DNA of 64,000 nucleotides, taken from Winogradskyella luteola (GTDB lineage: Bacteria; Bacteroidota; Bacteroidia; Flavobacteriales; Flavobacteriaceae). The translations under genes and the position numbers were made by a program. This document shows positions 36,363 through 43,604 of this stretch, one piece after another (the stretch's first letter is position 1; each line of letters begins with the position of its first letter). A model generated the notes under the pieces. The model had not been told where the DNA came from, did no database searches, and worked only from the letters and a program-made list of their open reading frames with translations. The DNA is taken from positions 62,001-126,000 of the forward strand of contig NZ_JAGSPD010000005.1 of the NCBI RefSeq assembly GCF_019203985.1, written 5' to 3'.

Positions 36363-36613
36363 TAATTATTAAGTTTTGAAGTCACAATGTTCATGGCAGA
36401 TTTTACATCAAGCATTTGCTCCATATCTTCATTTTCTAAGCGAATATCAAATTCGTCCTCAATATCCAATATAATATCCACAAGATTAGCTGAGTTTATT
36501 TTTAGATCCTTAACAAAATCTGTGTCTTCCGATAAATTTTTGAAAGCTTCCTCATCTTGAATATAAGGTGCAACAATGGCTTTTAATTTGGCAATTAATG
36601 CTTCGTTGTTCAT
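36362..36613 (-). CDS. Acyl carrier protein of the polyketide cluster
   Basis: An 83-residue four-helix carrier protein. Ser41 in FVKDLKINSANLVDIIL sits at the phosphopantetheine position, but the residue before it is Asn where most ACPs have Asp (DSL), which marks it as different from the housekeeping FAS carrier. Helix 2 continues with DIILDIEDEFDIRLENEDM. It is adjacent to its own PPTase and 182 bases from the ketosynthase gene. Confidence 0.9.
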   Translation of the reverse strand: MNNEALIAKLKAIVAPYIQDEEAFKNLSEDTDFVKDLKINSANLVDIILDIEDEFDIRLENEDMEQMLDVKSAMNIVTSKLNN

Positions 36614-36712
36614 AGCGAAATTTTGAAATGTAAAGTTACGCTATAAATCGCTTAAATAAAATAAAGGTTAGACGTCAGTTCTTGTGATTTTTAATTTGAA
36701 GAATTGAAAATA

Positions 36713-36748
36713 GTATCGAGAACATACCGAAATAAAACATCTCGATAC
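36713..36748. repeat. Palindromic REP-like element between ketosynthase and ACP genes
   Basis: GTATCGAGA (36713-36721) and TCTCGATAC (36740-36748) are a perfect 9-bp inverted repeat with an 18-base loop, followed by CACTCGATGTGACG near 36775. This pattern resembles the dispersed palindromic elements of flavobacterial intergenic regions. The copy number cannot be judged from one window. Confidence 0.4.
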
Positions 36749-36794
36749 ATTTTTCTTCATTCTTCAGAGAAAACACTCGATGTGACGGTAAAAA

Positions 36795-38069
36795 CTAATC
36801 TTTAAACTTACTAAAAACCACACAAGCATTAACATCTCCAAATCCAAAACTAGCTTTAGCGATAATATTGAAGTCTAAGTCTAGTTTTTGTATTGGAATT
36901 TTTTCTGAAGCGATCAAAGTTTTTATTTCAGAGTGTAAGTCTTCACAATTTATATTGGGTGCAACAAATTGTGCGTTGAGTTGAATGATACTAGCCACGC
37001 ACTCAATAGCACCCGCTGCTGCTAAGCAATGCCCTACTAAGGATTTTGTAGAATTTATAAACGGGAAATCGTTGTGTTTTCTTCCAAAAGCCTTTGTCCA
37101 ATTTTCAATTTCCAGAGCATCTTTTGTGGTCGCCGTAAGATGGCCATTAATGACATCGATTTCGTTTGAATTTATTTCCGAATTTTTTATAGCATTCTTA
37201 ATACATCGTTGCACCGCCTCTGGATTTGGTGCGGTTAATGTGCCACCTTGGCGTTGTCCACCAGAATTAACTTCACCTCCTAAAACCTCAGCATAAATGG
37301 TTGCCCCACGCTCTAATGCATTTTCTAAAGATTCTAAAACCAAAGCTCCTGCACCACTACCGGGAACAAATCCTGATGCTGATGCACTCATTGGTCGTGA
37401 TCCTTTTTCTGGATTTTCATTGTGTTTATAGGTCATAACACGCATGGCATCAAATCCTCCCCAAACATATGGGCCGTGATCACTACAACTGCCCACTAAC
37501 ATGCGTTTGGCTTTTCCACTTTTAATTCGGTCGTATCCCATTAAAACACCCTCAGTACCTGTTGTACAAGCCGATGAATTTGTGGTTACTTGATTGCCCA
37601 AACCGAGCATACCACTCAAATAAGCACTCACACCACTTGCCATGGTTTGTAAAACTACCGTACTGCCTAAACGCTTTACCTTACCATCGTCGAGTTTATA
37701 GATAGCCTCTCTGAATTTTTCAACACCAGATGTTCCTGTTCCGAAAATAAGTCCCGTATCATAATCTAAATCACTTTCTGGATTCACATCAAAACCAGCG
37801 TCTTTCCAAGCGTCAACGCCTGCAATACAGCCGTATAAAATCCCAGAGCTATTAAACCCTCGCAATTGTAAATCAGTAAAATAGTTTGATTTTAATTCAT
37901 GGGGGATATTTGGAACACCGCCTATTTGACAAGAAAAATTAAGGTCTTTTAATTCTTGGTGGAATGTGATTCCAGATGTTCCTTTTTTCAGTGCTTCTGT
38001 GAATTGAGAAATACCTACACCATTTGGTGCAACAACTCCCATTCCTGTTATAACGACTCTGCTTTTCAT
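36795..38069 (-). CDS. Beta-ketoacyl-ACP synthase (KAS II-like)
   Basis: The 424-residue condensing enzyme has Cys168 in SSACTTGTEG and the two catalytic histidines in NGHLTATTKDALE and SLVGHCLAAAGA. The C-H-H pattern marks an elongating KAS I/II enzyme. It would lengthen an acyl-ACP chain using the cluster's ACP. It follows the dehydratase gene on the same strand, with a REP-like intergenic region between them. Confidence 0.93.
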   Translation of the reverse strand: MKSRVVITGMGVVAPNGVGISQFTEALKKGTSGITFHQELKDLNFSCQIGGVPNIPHELKSNYFTDLQLRGFNSSGILYGCIAGVDAWKDAGFDVNPESDLDYDTGLIFGTGTSGVEKFREAIYKLDDGKVKRLGSTVVLQTMASGVSAYLSGMLGLGNQVTTNSSACTTGTEGVLMGYDRIKSGKAKRMLVGSCSDHGPYVWGGFDAMRVMTYKHNENPEKGSRPMSASASGFVPGSGAGALVLESLENALERGATIYAEVLGGEVNSGGQRQGGTLTAPNPEAVQRCIKNAIKNSEINSNEIDVINGHLTATTKDALEIENWTKAFGRKHNDFPFINSTKSLVGHCLAAAGAIECVASIIQLNAQFVAPNINCEDLHSEIKTLIASEKIPIQKLDLDFNIIAKASFGFGDVNACVVFSKFKD

Positions 38070-38126
38070 AATATTTTCTACGAAAGTGGAAATCTTATTG
38101 TTTTTAGTTTAATCCGCTTATACAAT

Positions 38127-38175
38127 ACTTCGACACTTCGATTGCGCTCAGTACAGGCAAGCTCAGCATGACAAC
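38127..38175. repeat. REP-like element near the ketosynthase start
   Basis: The sequence around CACTTCGATTGCGCTCAGTA, then CAAGCTCAGCATGACAA, is of the palindrome-rich type often found dispersed in flavobacterial genomes. A related, shorter copy (CACTTCGACAGGCTCAGTGC) occurs at 58686-58705 in this window. It lies in the 157-bp gap between the ketosynthase and dehydratase genes. Confidence 0.4.
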
Positions 38176-38226
38176 TAGAACTTTTATTGGCTTTAAAACT
38201 AAATTACAAAATCTAATCATGTCTAT

Positions 38227-38664
38227 TTACACTTTCAGCATTCCAGAAATTACACCTCTTGCCACCAATTCTTGTTCTTCGTTGAGCATTTTTACTTTAC
38301 ATTTCAATTTATTAAAACGAAACATTTCCTTTTCTGAAATTACCGTGACTCTCTCTTTAGGTAAAACCGGTAAATAAAAATCCATTTGATGAGACGTCAA
38401 CGCAATTTGTGGATTTACGTTTTCATTAAGCTCATTGCTTAACAAATAAATACCCAAACAAACCAAGCCAATTTGTGCCATACATTCTGTAAGAATAACA
38501 CCTGGCGTTATTGGGTTGCTTTTAAAGTGCCCCTTGTAGAAAGTTTCATCTTCTTTGAAGGTGTAACGTCCTATTACGCCATTTTCTGAAATAGATTCGA
38601 TCTCATCCACAAATAGAAATGGATTTTGATACGGTAAAAGATTTATGATTTCTTCTTTTTTCAT
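38227..38664 (-). CDS. FabZ-like 3-hydroxyacyl-ACP dehydratase
   Basis: The 145-residue hot-dog-fold protein has the FabZ signatures LLPYQNPFLFVDEIE and GHFKSNPITPGVILTECMAQ, with the catalytic His and Glu. It would dehydrate the 3-hydroxyacyl-ACP intermediate of the cluster's fatty acid branch. It lies between the ketosynthase and the enoyl reductase genes. Confidence 0.9.
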   Translation of the reverse strand: MKKEEIINLLPYQNPFLFVDEIESISENGVIGRYTFKEDETFYKGHFKSNPITPGVILTECMAQIGLVCLGIYLLSNELNENVNPQIALTSHQMDFYLPVLPKERVTVISEKEMFRFNKLKCKVKMLNEEQELVARGVISGMLKV

Positions 38665-38711
38665 TTTATTTCCCGTTAAATCGAGAATCTAATTTTAATT
38701 ATAGTATTATT

Positions 38712-38744
38712 AGACCTTTCAGGTTTTAAAAACCTGAAAGGTCT
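38712..38744. repeat. Perfect 15-bp-stem palindrome inside the polyketide cluster
   Basis: AGACCTTTCAGGTTT pairs exactly with AAACCTGAAAGGTCT around a three-base loop. It occupies most of the 84-bp gap between the dehydratase and enoyl reductase genes. Its composition matches a palindrome I associate with many flavobacterial genomes, so it may be a mobile REP-type element. On the minus strand it could also act as a transcript-stabilising or attenuating hairpin. Confidence 0.6.
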
Positions 38745-38748
38745 TCAT

Positions 38749-39543
38749 TTAACTTAAATGTTCTCCTCCATCTACGGGAATAATTGCTCCTGTAATCCAA
38801 GAGGCTTCATATTTACTTAATAAATACACCACATTCGCCACATCTTCTGGTGTAGTTAAGCGTTTATTAGGATTTCGGTTTAATGTATATTCAATAATCT
38901 TGTCACTTCCGGGAATCATTCTCAATGAAGCTGTGTCCGTTACTCCCGCTTGTATACAGTTCGCCTTAATGCCGTATGGTGCAAACTCCAAAGCAATATT
39001 TCTAGTAATAGCCTCTAAGGTTACTTTAGCTGCCGAAACAGCTGCATAATTTTGCCAAGCCTTTGAGTTACCTTCACTTGTAAAACTTACAATTCGTGCA
39101 TCTTCAGAAAACAGTTTAGCTTCAAATATAGCTTTGGCCCAATCATATAAACTAATTCCCATAGCCTGTATCGTGAGCGTAAAATCATCGTGTTTAAGTT
39201 CAGGATTTCTGTCTGAAACCATAGGTTTTAGATTGCCTTTAGCAACACTGTGTACCACTATTTTTATTCTTCCAGAGTTAACCAGAACCGTTTTTAATGC
39301 TTCAATAATTTCTGCTCGTTTTTCAGCTTTAAACGCATCGGTATTAAAGGATTGAAACTGAACTCCTTCTTTTTTAATTTTTTCAAATTCTTTTTTAATA
39401 ATCTCTTCCTTTATTCGCGGACTACGATAAACAATACAAATATTCATACCATGGTTGGCTAACTTTTTTGCTGTTGCCAAACCCAAACCACTACTTCCTC
39501 CAAGTATTAAAGCCCAATAATTTTTATCTTTAAACTCTTTCAT
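38749..39543 (-). CDS. FabI/FabL-like enoyl-ACP reductase (SDR)
   Basis: The 264-residue short-chain dehydrogenase has the glycine-rich cofactor loop LGGSSGLGLA at 14-23. Its catalytic pair is Tyr166 and Lys173 in NYAAVSAAKVTLEAI, spaced Y-x6-K. That spacing is typical of enoyl-ACP reductases FabI/FabL, while ketoreductases use Y-x3-K. The C-terminus ITGAIIPVDGGEHLS is also SDR-typical. Start ATG 39543, two bases after the polyketide synthase stop; ATG 39552 is an alternative. It would reduce the enoyl intermediate of the cluster's acyl chain. Confidence 0.88.
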   Translation of the reverse strand: MKEFKDKNYWALILGGSSGLGLATAKKLANHGMNICIVYRSPRIKEEIIKKEFEKIKKEGVQFQSFNTDAFKAEKRAEIIEALKTVLVNSGRIKIVVHSVAKGNLKPMVSDRNPELKHDDFTLTIQAMGISLYDWAKAIFEAKLFSEDARIVSFTSEGNSKAWQNYAAVSAAKVTLEAITRNIALEFAPYGIKANCIQAGVTDTASLRMIPGSDKIIEYTLNRNPNKRLTTPEDVANVVYLLSKYEASWITGAIIPVDGGEHLS

Positions 39544-39545
39544 GT

Positions 39546-40598
39546 TCACCATTCTAATAAAATTCGTTGTGCCGAAAAACCTGGCCCAAAACTTAGCATA
39601 ATTCCCTTATCCCCTTTAGGTAAGTTTTTATCCATAAACCGTTCTAAAACATAAAGTACCGTAGCACTACTCATGTTTCCGTAGAGCCTTAAAACCTCTT
39701 TTGTATCATCTATATTCTTACCTAAATTACCGAATAAATCTTCAACCGTTTGAACAATTTTCTTGCCTCCGGGATGAAATACCAAATGATCAATATCTTC
39801 AATTGTTAAACCATTCTTTTCTAAAAACGGATGGATAATATTCGGAAAGTGATCTGCTATGGTCTGTGGCACCGACTGATCCAATACCATTTGCAAACCC
39901 GTATTTTTTAATTTAAATCCCATCATGTGTTCTGCATCATAAAAATGATACATAGCTTCGTCTTTAATTTCTGGACCAACTTCATCTTCGTGTGACGATA
40001 GAATAACGCTGGCACAACCATCTCCAAAAATAGCTGTACTTACAATATTTACCATCGAATAATCATCGATTTGAAATGTTGCTGTTGGCGATTCTACAGC
40101 AATGACAACTGCACGTTTATTAGGGTTGGCCTTCAAAAAATTCTTAGCATATAATATTCCCGAAACACCTGCTGCGCATCCCATTTCTGTAATAGGTAAA
40201 CGCACAATATCCTGTTTTAACTTTAGGCGATTTATAAGGTAAGCATCTAAAGATGGAATCATTATACCTGTGCAACTTACTGTAATAATATAATCTAAAT
40301 CTGTTGGCTCTAAATTGGCTTTACCTAAAGCTTTAAGCAAACTTTTCTCAGCCAGTTTAATGGATTCCCGAATGTAAATATCATTTTTTTCTTCAAAAGA
40401 CGTTTTTAAAAACACCTCTTCTGCATCCATTATAGAGTAGCGTTTATCTACAGCTGCATTTTCGAATATCTTAAGGACTTTTCGTTTAAAGCGTTCTTCT
40501 TGGCCTTCGAGCCATAGTTCTACATAGGGCAGAATAGCTTTGGTTTCTCTGGTATATTTTGGAAGTTGCTTAGCAACTGATGTTATTTTTACTGCCAT
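39546..40598 (-). CDS. Type III polyketide synthase (chalcone/stilbene synthase family)
   Basis: A homodimeric ketosynthase that condenses malonyl-CoA onto an acyl starter without a carrier protein, often yielding alkylresorcinols or alkylpyrones in bacteria. The catalytic triad is visible: Cys141 in ITEMGCAAGVSG, His275 in LVFHPGGKKI and Asn308 in LYGNMSSAT. The 350-residue length is normal. The bacterial Srs and Ars systems use such enzymes with a methyltransferase and FAD oxygenase to make phenolic lipids. Here the same partners follow upstream, and FAS-type enzymes downstream. Confidence 0.94.
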   Translation of the reverse strand: MAVKITSVAKQLPKYTRETKAILPYVELWLEGQEERFKRKVLKIFENAAVDKRYSIMDAEEVFLKTSFEEKNDIYIRESIKLAEKSLLKALGKANLEPTDLDYIITVSCTGIMIPSLDAYLINRLKLKQDIVRLPITEMGCAAGVSGILYAKNFLKANPNKRAVVIAVESPTATFQIDDYSMVNIVSTAIFGDGCASVILSSHEDEVGPEIKDEAMYHFYDAEHMMGFKLKNTGLQMVLDQSVPQTIADHFPNIIHPFLEKNGLTIEDIDHLVFHPGGKKIVQTVEDLFGNLGKNIDDTKEVLRLYGNMSSATVLYVLERFMDKNLPKGDKGIMLSFGPGFSAQRILLEW

Positions 40599-40689
40599 AT
40601 TAATTTCCTGTGAAAACAGGAATCTGTTTTTTATTAATCGTTATTTCAGAAACACCCCTAAAATCCCCTCAATGGAGCAATTATGAGTA

Positions 40690-41406
40690 TTAAGTTTTAT
40701 TAAAAATTAGCCATTGGTAACGGAACGCCCATTTCCAATGAATTTGCGATTTAAGGTTTAACTGTTTTGAAATGTTCTCTAATTCCTTACGCTTAAATGC
40801 TCTTAAGATAGAAGTCAATCCATCTTGTACTATCATATGGTTTGAAATAACCAAGCCTAATAATTTAAATAAGCCATAGGCCATTTTATGACGATGCAAA
40901 TCATTCACAACAATCCCAACCTTAACTTTTGAAATTATCTTTTTTAAAAGCATATGGATTTCATCTTTATTAAAATGGTGCAAAAACAAAGTTGATAATA
41001 CAATATCATAATCTAAATTTTCGAAATCCTTAGAGAAAATATCTAGATTTTTAAATGACAACTCATCATAATCTTTAGACAATTCAACCGCATAATCAAT
41101 AGCATCTTGATTGGCATCTATACCTATGAGATTGAACAAATAATTGTGTTTTCTGCCATAATCTGCTATCTGCCTCAATATATCTCCATGACCACAACCT
41201 AAGTCGATAATTGTATAGGTTTTACCCAAAGGTTGGTTTTTAAGTAGTTGTTTTAGACCATCTAATGTCACATAATTTCCACCTAGCCATTTGTTGATTT
41301 TGCCCAGCTTATCTAAAGTATCACGAAGCAATTCGCCCTTCATGGAAAAATCGTCCATAAGTTCTGTTTCGTTACTTCTATGTGTTGTGTCTATAAAAAA
41401 GCTCAT
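40690..41406 (-). CDS. SAM-dependent methyltransferase
   Basis: The 238-residue protein has the class I motif I (YTIIDLGCGHGDILRQIA) and DYDIVLSTLFLHHF (motif II/III region). It is located between the FAD oxidoreductase and the type III PKS genes, as in the srs operon of Streptomyces, where the methyltransferase O- or C-methylates the polyketide ring. The acceptor here is inferred from that context only. Confidence 0.88.
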   Translation of the reverse strand: MSFFIDTTHRSNETELMDDFSMKGELLRDTLDKLGKINKWLGGNYVTLDGLKQLLKNQPLGKTYTIIDLGCGHGDILRQIADYGRKHNYLFNLIGIDANQDAIDYAVELSKDYDELSFKNLDIFSKDFENLDYDIVLSTLFLHHFNKDEIHMLLKKIISKVKVGIVVNDLHRHKMAYGLFKLLGLVISNHMIVQDGLTSILRAFKRKELENISKQLNLKSQIHWKWAFRYQWLIFNKT

Positions 41407-41431
41407 TTTGTGTTATAGACCTTGACAGATG

Positions 41432-42571
41432 TCAGGCCTTGTTTTTAGTAACCATTGTTTTTCCATGCGTCATTTTTATAATCAACGGCACCAAAAAAGG
41501 CAACCATGTTAAAACTACGAGCAATTTTGGTGCTAGCCAATCTTGTCGGAATAAATAAGCAATGGTGTGACCAACTTTTAGACGCATGCTAAATGTTTTT
41601 TTCCACTTTTTAGAGTATAATTTTTCCAGTTCTTTTCTCGTAGAAATTTTTCCTTGAAGATAATCAATAATAAGGTCTGATGCTAATTGTGCACTTCGTA
41701 TAGCCATACCCATGCCATTTCCACAAAGCGGATGAATCATCCCGGCTGAGTCACCACACATTATCATATGGTTCTCTATTGGGTTCTTGGTTTCAAACGA
41801 AATCTGACTTATGGTTAATGGCTTTTCAAATTCTAGATTAGACTTTTGAAATATCTCCTTTAAATCTAAATTTTTAAAGATGACTTCCTCTTGAAAAGTA
41901 TCAATATCCTTATAGGTTTTAAATGCTTCGTAGTTGGTAATATAACACAGATTTATATGTCCATTCTCTACTTTGGATACACCACAGTAACCTCCTTTAA
42001 AGTTGTGAAGCGCAACCTTATCTTCAGGAAAATTCCCAGATACATGAATTTTTACGCCTAAGTATGGCGACCTTTTGGTAATAAATGATCTCTGAAACTT
42101 AATGTCTAAATTTGATCGTTTTCCAAAAGCACCAATTGCAATTTTTGAAATATAGTTTTTCTTTGATTTGGTCTGAATTTTAAATTGATTCCCCTGAAAT
42201 ACTATATCAACTACTTTGTCTTGAATAACTTCAGCTCCTTCTTTTAATGCCAACTGGTAGAGTTGAAAGTCCATTTCGTATCGGCTCATACCGAATCCGC
42301 CTAATGGTAATTTGGCTTTAATCTTCTTGTTGTTATGTGTCGTTAATTCAAATTTTGAAATGGTTGTTGCTCCAAATTCCAAAGGGTTAAAACCCAAAAA
42401 ATTTAAATAAGATAGTATCTCGTTTGAGACATATTCGCCACAGACCTTGTGCCTGGGATAACTATTTTTTTCAATAAGTAAGACTTCAATATTATATTTT
42501 GACAAGTGGATAGCATTTGTCAGTCCTGCTAAGCCTCCGCCAATTATTATAACATCAAAGTGTTGTTTCAT
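41432..42571 (-). CDS. FAD-dependent oxidoreductase (geranylgeranyl reductase-like family)
   Basis: The 379-residue flavoprotein starts with a dinucleotide-binding fold (DVIIIGGGLAGLTNAIHLSKY) and has the second FAD-binding motif MIMCGDSAGMIHPLCGNGMG. The C-terminal region is hydrophobic and suggests membrane association. In a PKS cluster, such enzymes hydroxylate or oxidise the ring to a quinone (as SrsC) or reduce a polyene. The exact reaction cannot be decided. Its ATG shares one base with the YceI stop. Confidence 0.85.
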   Translation of the reverse strand: MKQHFDVIIIGGGLAGLTNAIHLSKYNIEVLLIEKNSYPRHKVCGEYVSNEILSYLNFLGFNPLEFGATTISKFELTTHNNKKIKAKLPLGGFGMSRYEMDFQLYQLALKEGAEVIQDKVVDIVFQGNQFKIQTKSKKNYISKIAIGAFGKRSNLDIKFQRSFITKRSPYLGVKIHVSGNFPEDKVALHNFKGGYCGVSKVENGHINLCYITNYEAFKTYKDIDTFQEEVIFKNLDLKEIFQKSNLEFEKPLTISQISFETKNPIENHMIMCGDSAGMIHPLCGNGMGMAIRSAQLASDLIIDYLQGKISTRKELEKLYSKKWKKTFSMRLKVGHTIAYLFRQDWLAPKLLVVLTWLPFLVPLIIKMTHGKTMVTKNKA

Positions 42572-43083
42572 TACAGTTCTTTATAATGGGTAACATTGAT
42601 TTTCACCGTTTTACTCATTACAAAACTACCGCCTCCAACATCAAAATCTCTACGGTTAATTTCAAAATACGAGGTGATTTTATAAGTTTCGTTAACTTTT
42701 TGAACTGAAAGTGGAATGGTTATCTGTTTGGTTTTTCCTTTGATAGTAAGATTAGCTGTAACCTCGTAATTGTCATTTTTTAGTGCTTTTATTTCTGTGC
42801 TTTTTAAAGTGATTTTGGGATATTTTTCTACATAAAAATAGTCTTCTTCCAAAAGGTGTTCATCTCTGCTATCGATTCCTGTTTCTATTGAAGATACAAC
42901 GATAGCACTTGAAATATTATTCAGCTTACCTTCCATATCAAAATCAGCCGATATCGTTAATTCATTAAAATGGCCATCTACATTAATCCCTAGATTTTTA
43001 ATGGTAAAGTCTATGCTAGAATCCTGAGCATAAAAATTTCCAAGACACAATATGTATATAGAGAGAATTAGAAGTCGTTGCAT
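42571..43083 (-). CDS. YceI-family periplasmic lipid-binding protein
   Basis: A signal peptide (LLILSIYILCLGNFYAQ) precedes a lipocalin-like beta-barrel of about 150 residues that binds isoprenoid or other long hydrophobic molecules in known family members. The typical LTIKGKTKQITIPLSV and FEINRRDFDVGGGSFVM elements are present. Its place at the head of the cluster and the exporter at the other end suggest carriage of the lipid product across the periplasm. This is inference. Confidence 0.88.
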   Translation of the reverse strand: MQRLLILSIYILCLGNFYAQDSSIDFTIKNLGINVDGHFNELTISADFDMEGKLNNISSAIVVSSIETGIDSRDEHLLEEDYFYVEKYPKITLKSTEIKALKNDNYEVTANLTIKGKTKQITIPLSVQKVNETYKITSYFEINRRDFDVGGGSFVMSKTVKINVTHYKEL

Positions 43084-43148
43084 TATATAAAAATTACTCT
43101 GTTAAGTTACTGCACAACCAAAACACTTTAAAACGATTTAACGTTTTT

Positions 43149-43604
43149 CTATAAAACCTTTAAAATTCTAATATCTTGTTGCCTAAATTGAAAACTATCT
43201 CCTTCGCTTTTAGACATTAACAGCTTGCCTATAGGAGTTGCTGGTGAGACCGCAAAGAAGTGTTGCTCATCTATGATAATTTCTCCTGCACTTACGCCTA
43301 TAAAATAGTTAGATTGTGTCGTGTAAACTACAGCTCCCAGAGCTATAGTGCTTTGCGCAATCTCAGGTTTTATTCTATTTAATAATTGATATTGTTTTTG
43401 GATTTCTGCGAGTTGCTGGCCAGCTTTTTCCCGTTCTAATTGTAGCATCGCTCTTCCTGTTTCGTGTTTATCACCAGCACTACTTTTGGTTTCAGATTGC
43501 AAGCTTTGCTCTATATCTGTAATACTATTTTTAACCGTTAATAAACGATTATCGATAAACATTTTACAGTTGTGATATAATTCTTGTTTTAATACTGTTT
43601 TCAT
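43149..43604 (-). CDS. GreA/GreB-like transcription factor
   Basis: The 151-residue protein has an N-terminal coiled coil (to about 90) with an acidic tip (GDKHETGRAMLQLEREKAG) and a C-terminal FKBP-like Gre domain (IALGAVVYTTQSNYFIGVSA, then AVSPATPIGKLLMSKSEGDSF). It would bind RNA polymerase and insert the coil into its secondary channel. Whether the tip still supports transcript cleavage is open. Relatives are often wrongly named 3-oxoacyl-ACP synthase. It overlaps the upstream oxidase by four bases and lies 65 bases before the YceI gene. Confidence 0.8.
   Translation of the reverse strand: MKTVLKQELYHNCKMFIDNRLLTVKNSITDIEQSLQSETKSSAGDKHETGRAMLQLEREKAGQQLAEIQKQYQLLNRIKPEIAQSTIALGAVVYTTQSNYFIGVSAGEIIIDEQHFFAVSPATPIGKLLMSKSEGDSFQFRQQDIRILKVL

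Noticed and set aside
36362..43083. Flexirubin (dialkylresorcinol/aryl polyene) cluster
   Set aside because: There is a type III PKS, and no DarA/DarB-like pair, ammonia lyase or run of several ketosynthases, so it does not fit flexirubin synthesis.
43149..43604. 3-oxoacyl-ACP synthase
   Set aside because: Relatives of this protein often carry this name, but it has no ketosynthase fold or catalytic Cys. The coiled coil and C-terminal domain are those of Gre factors.
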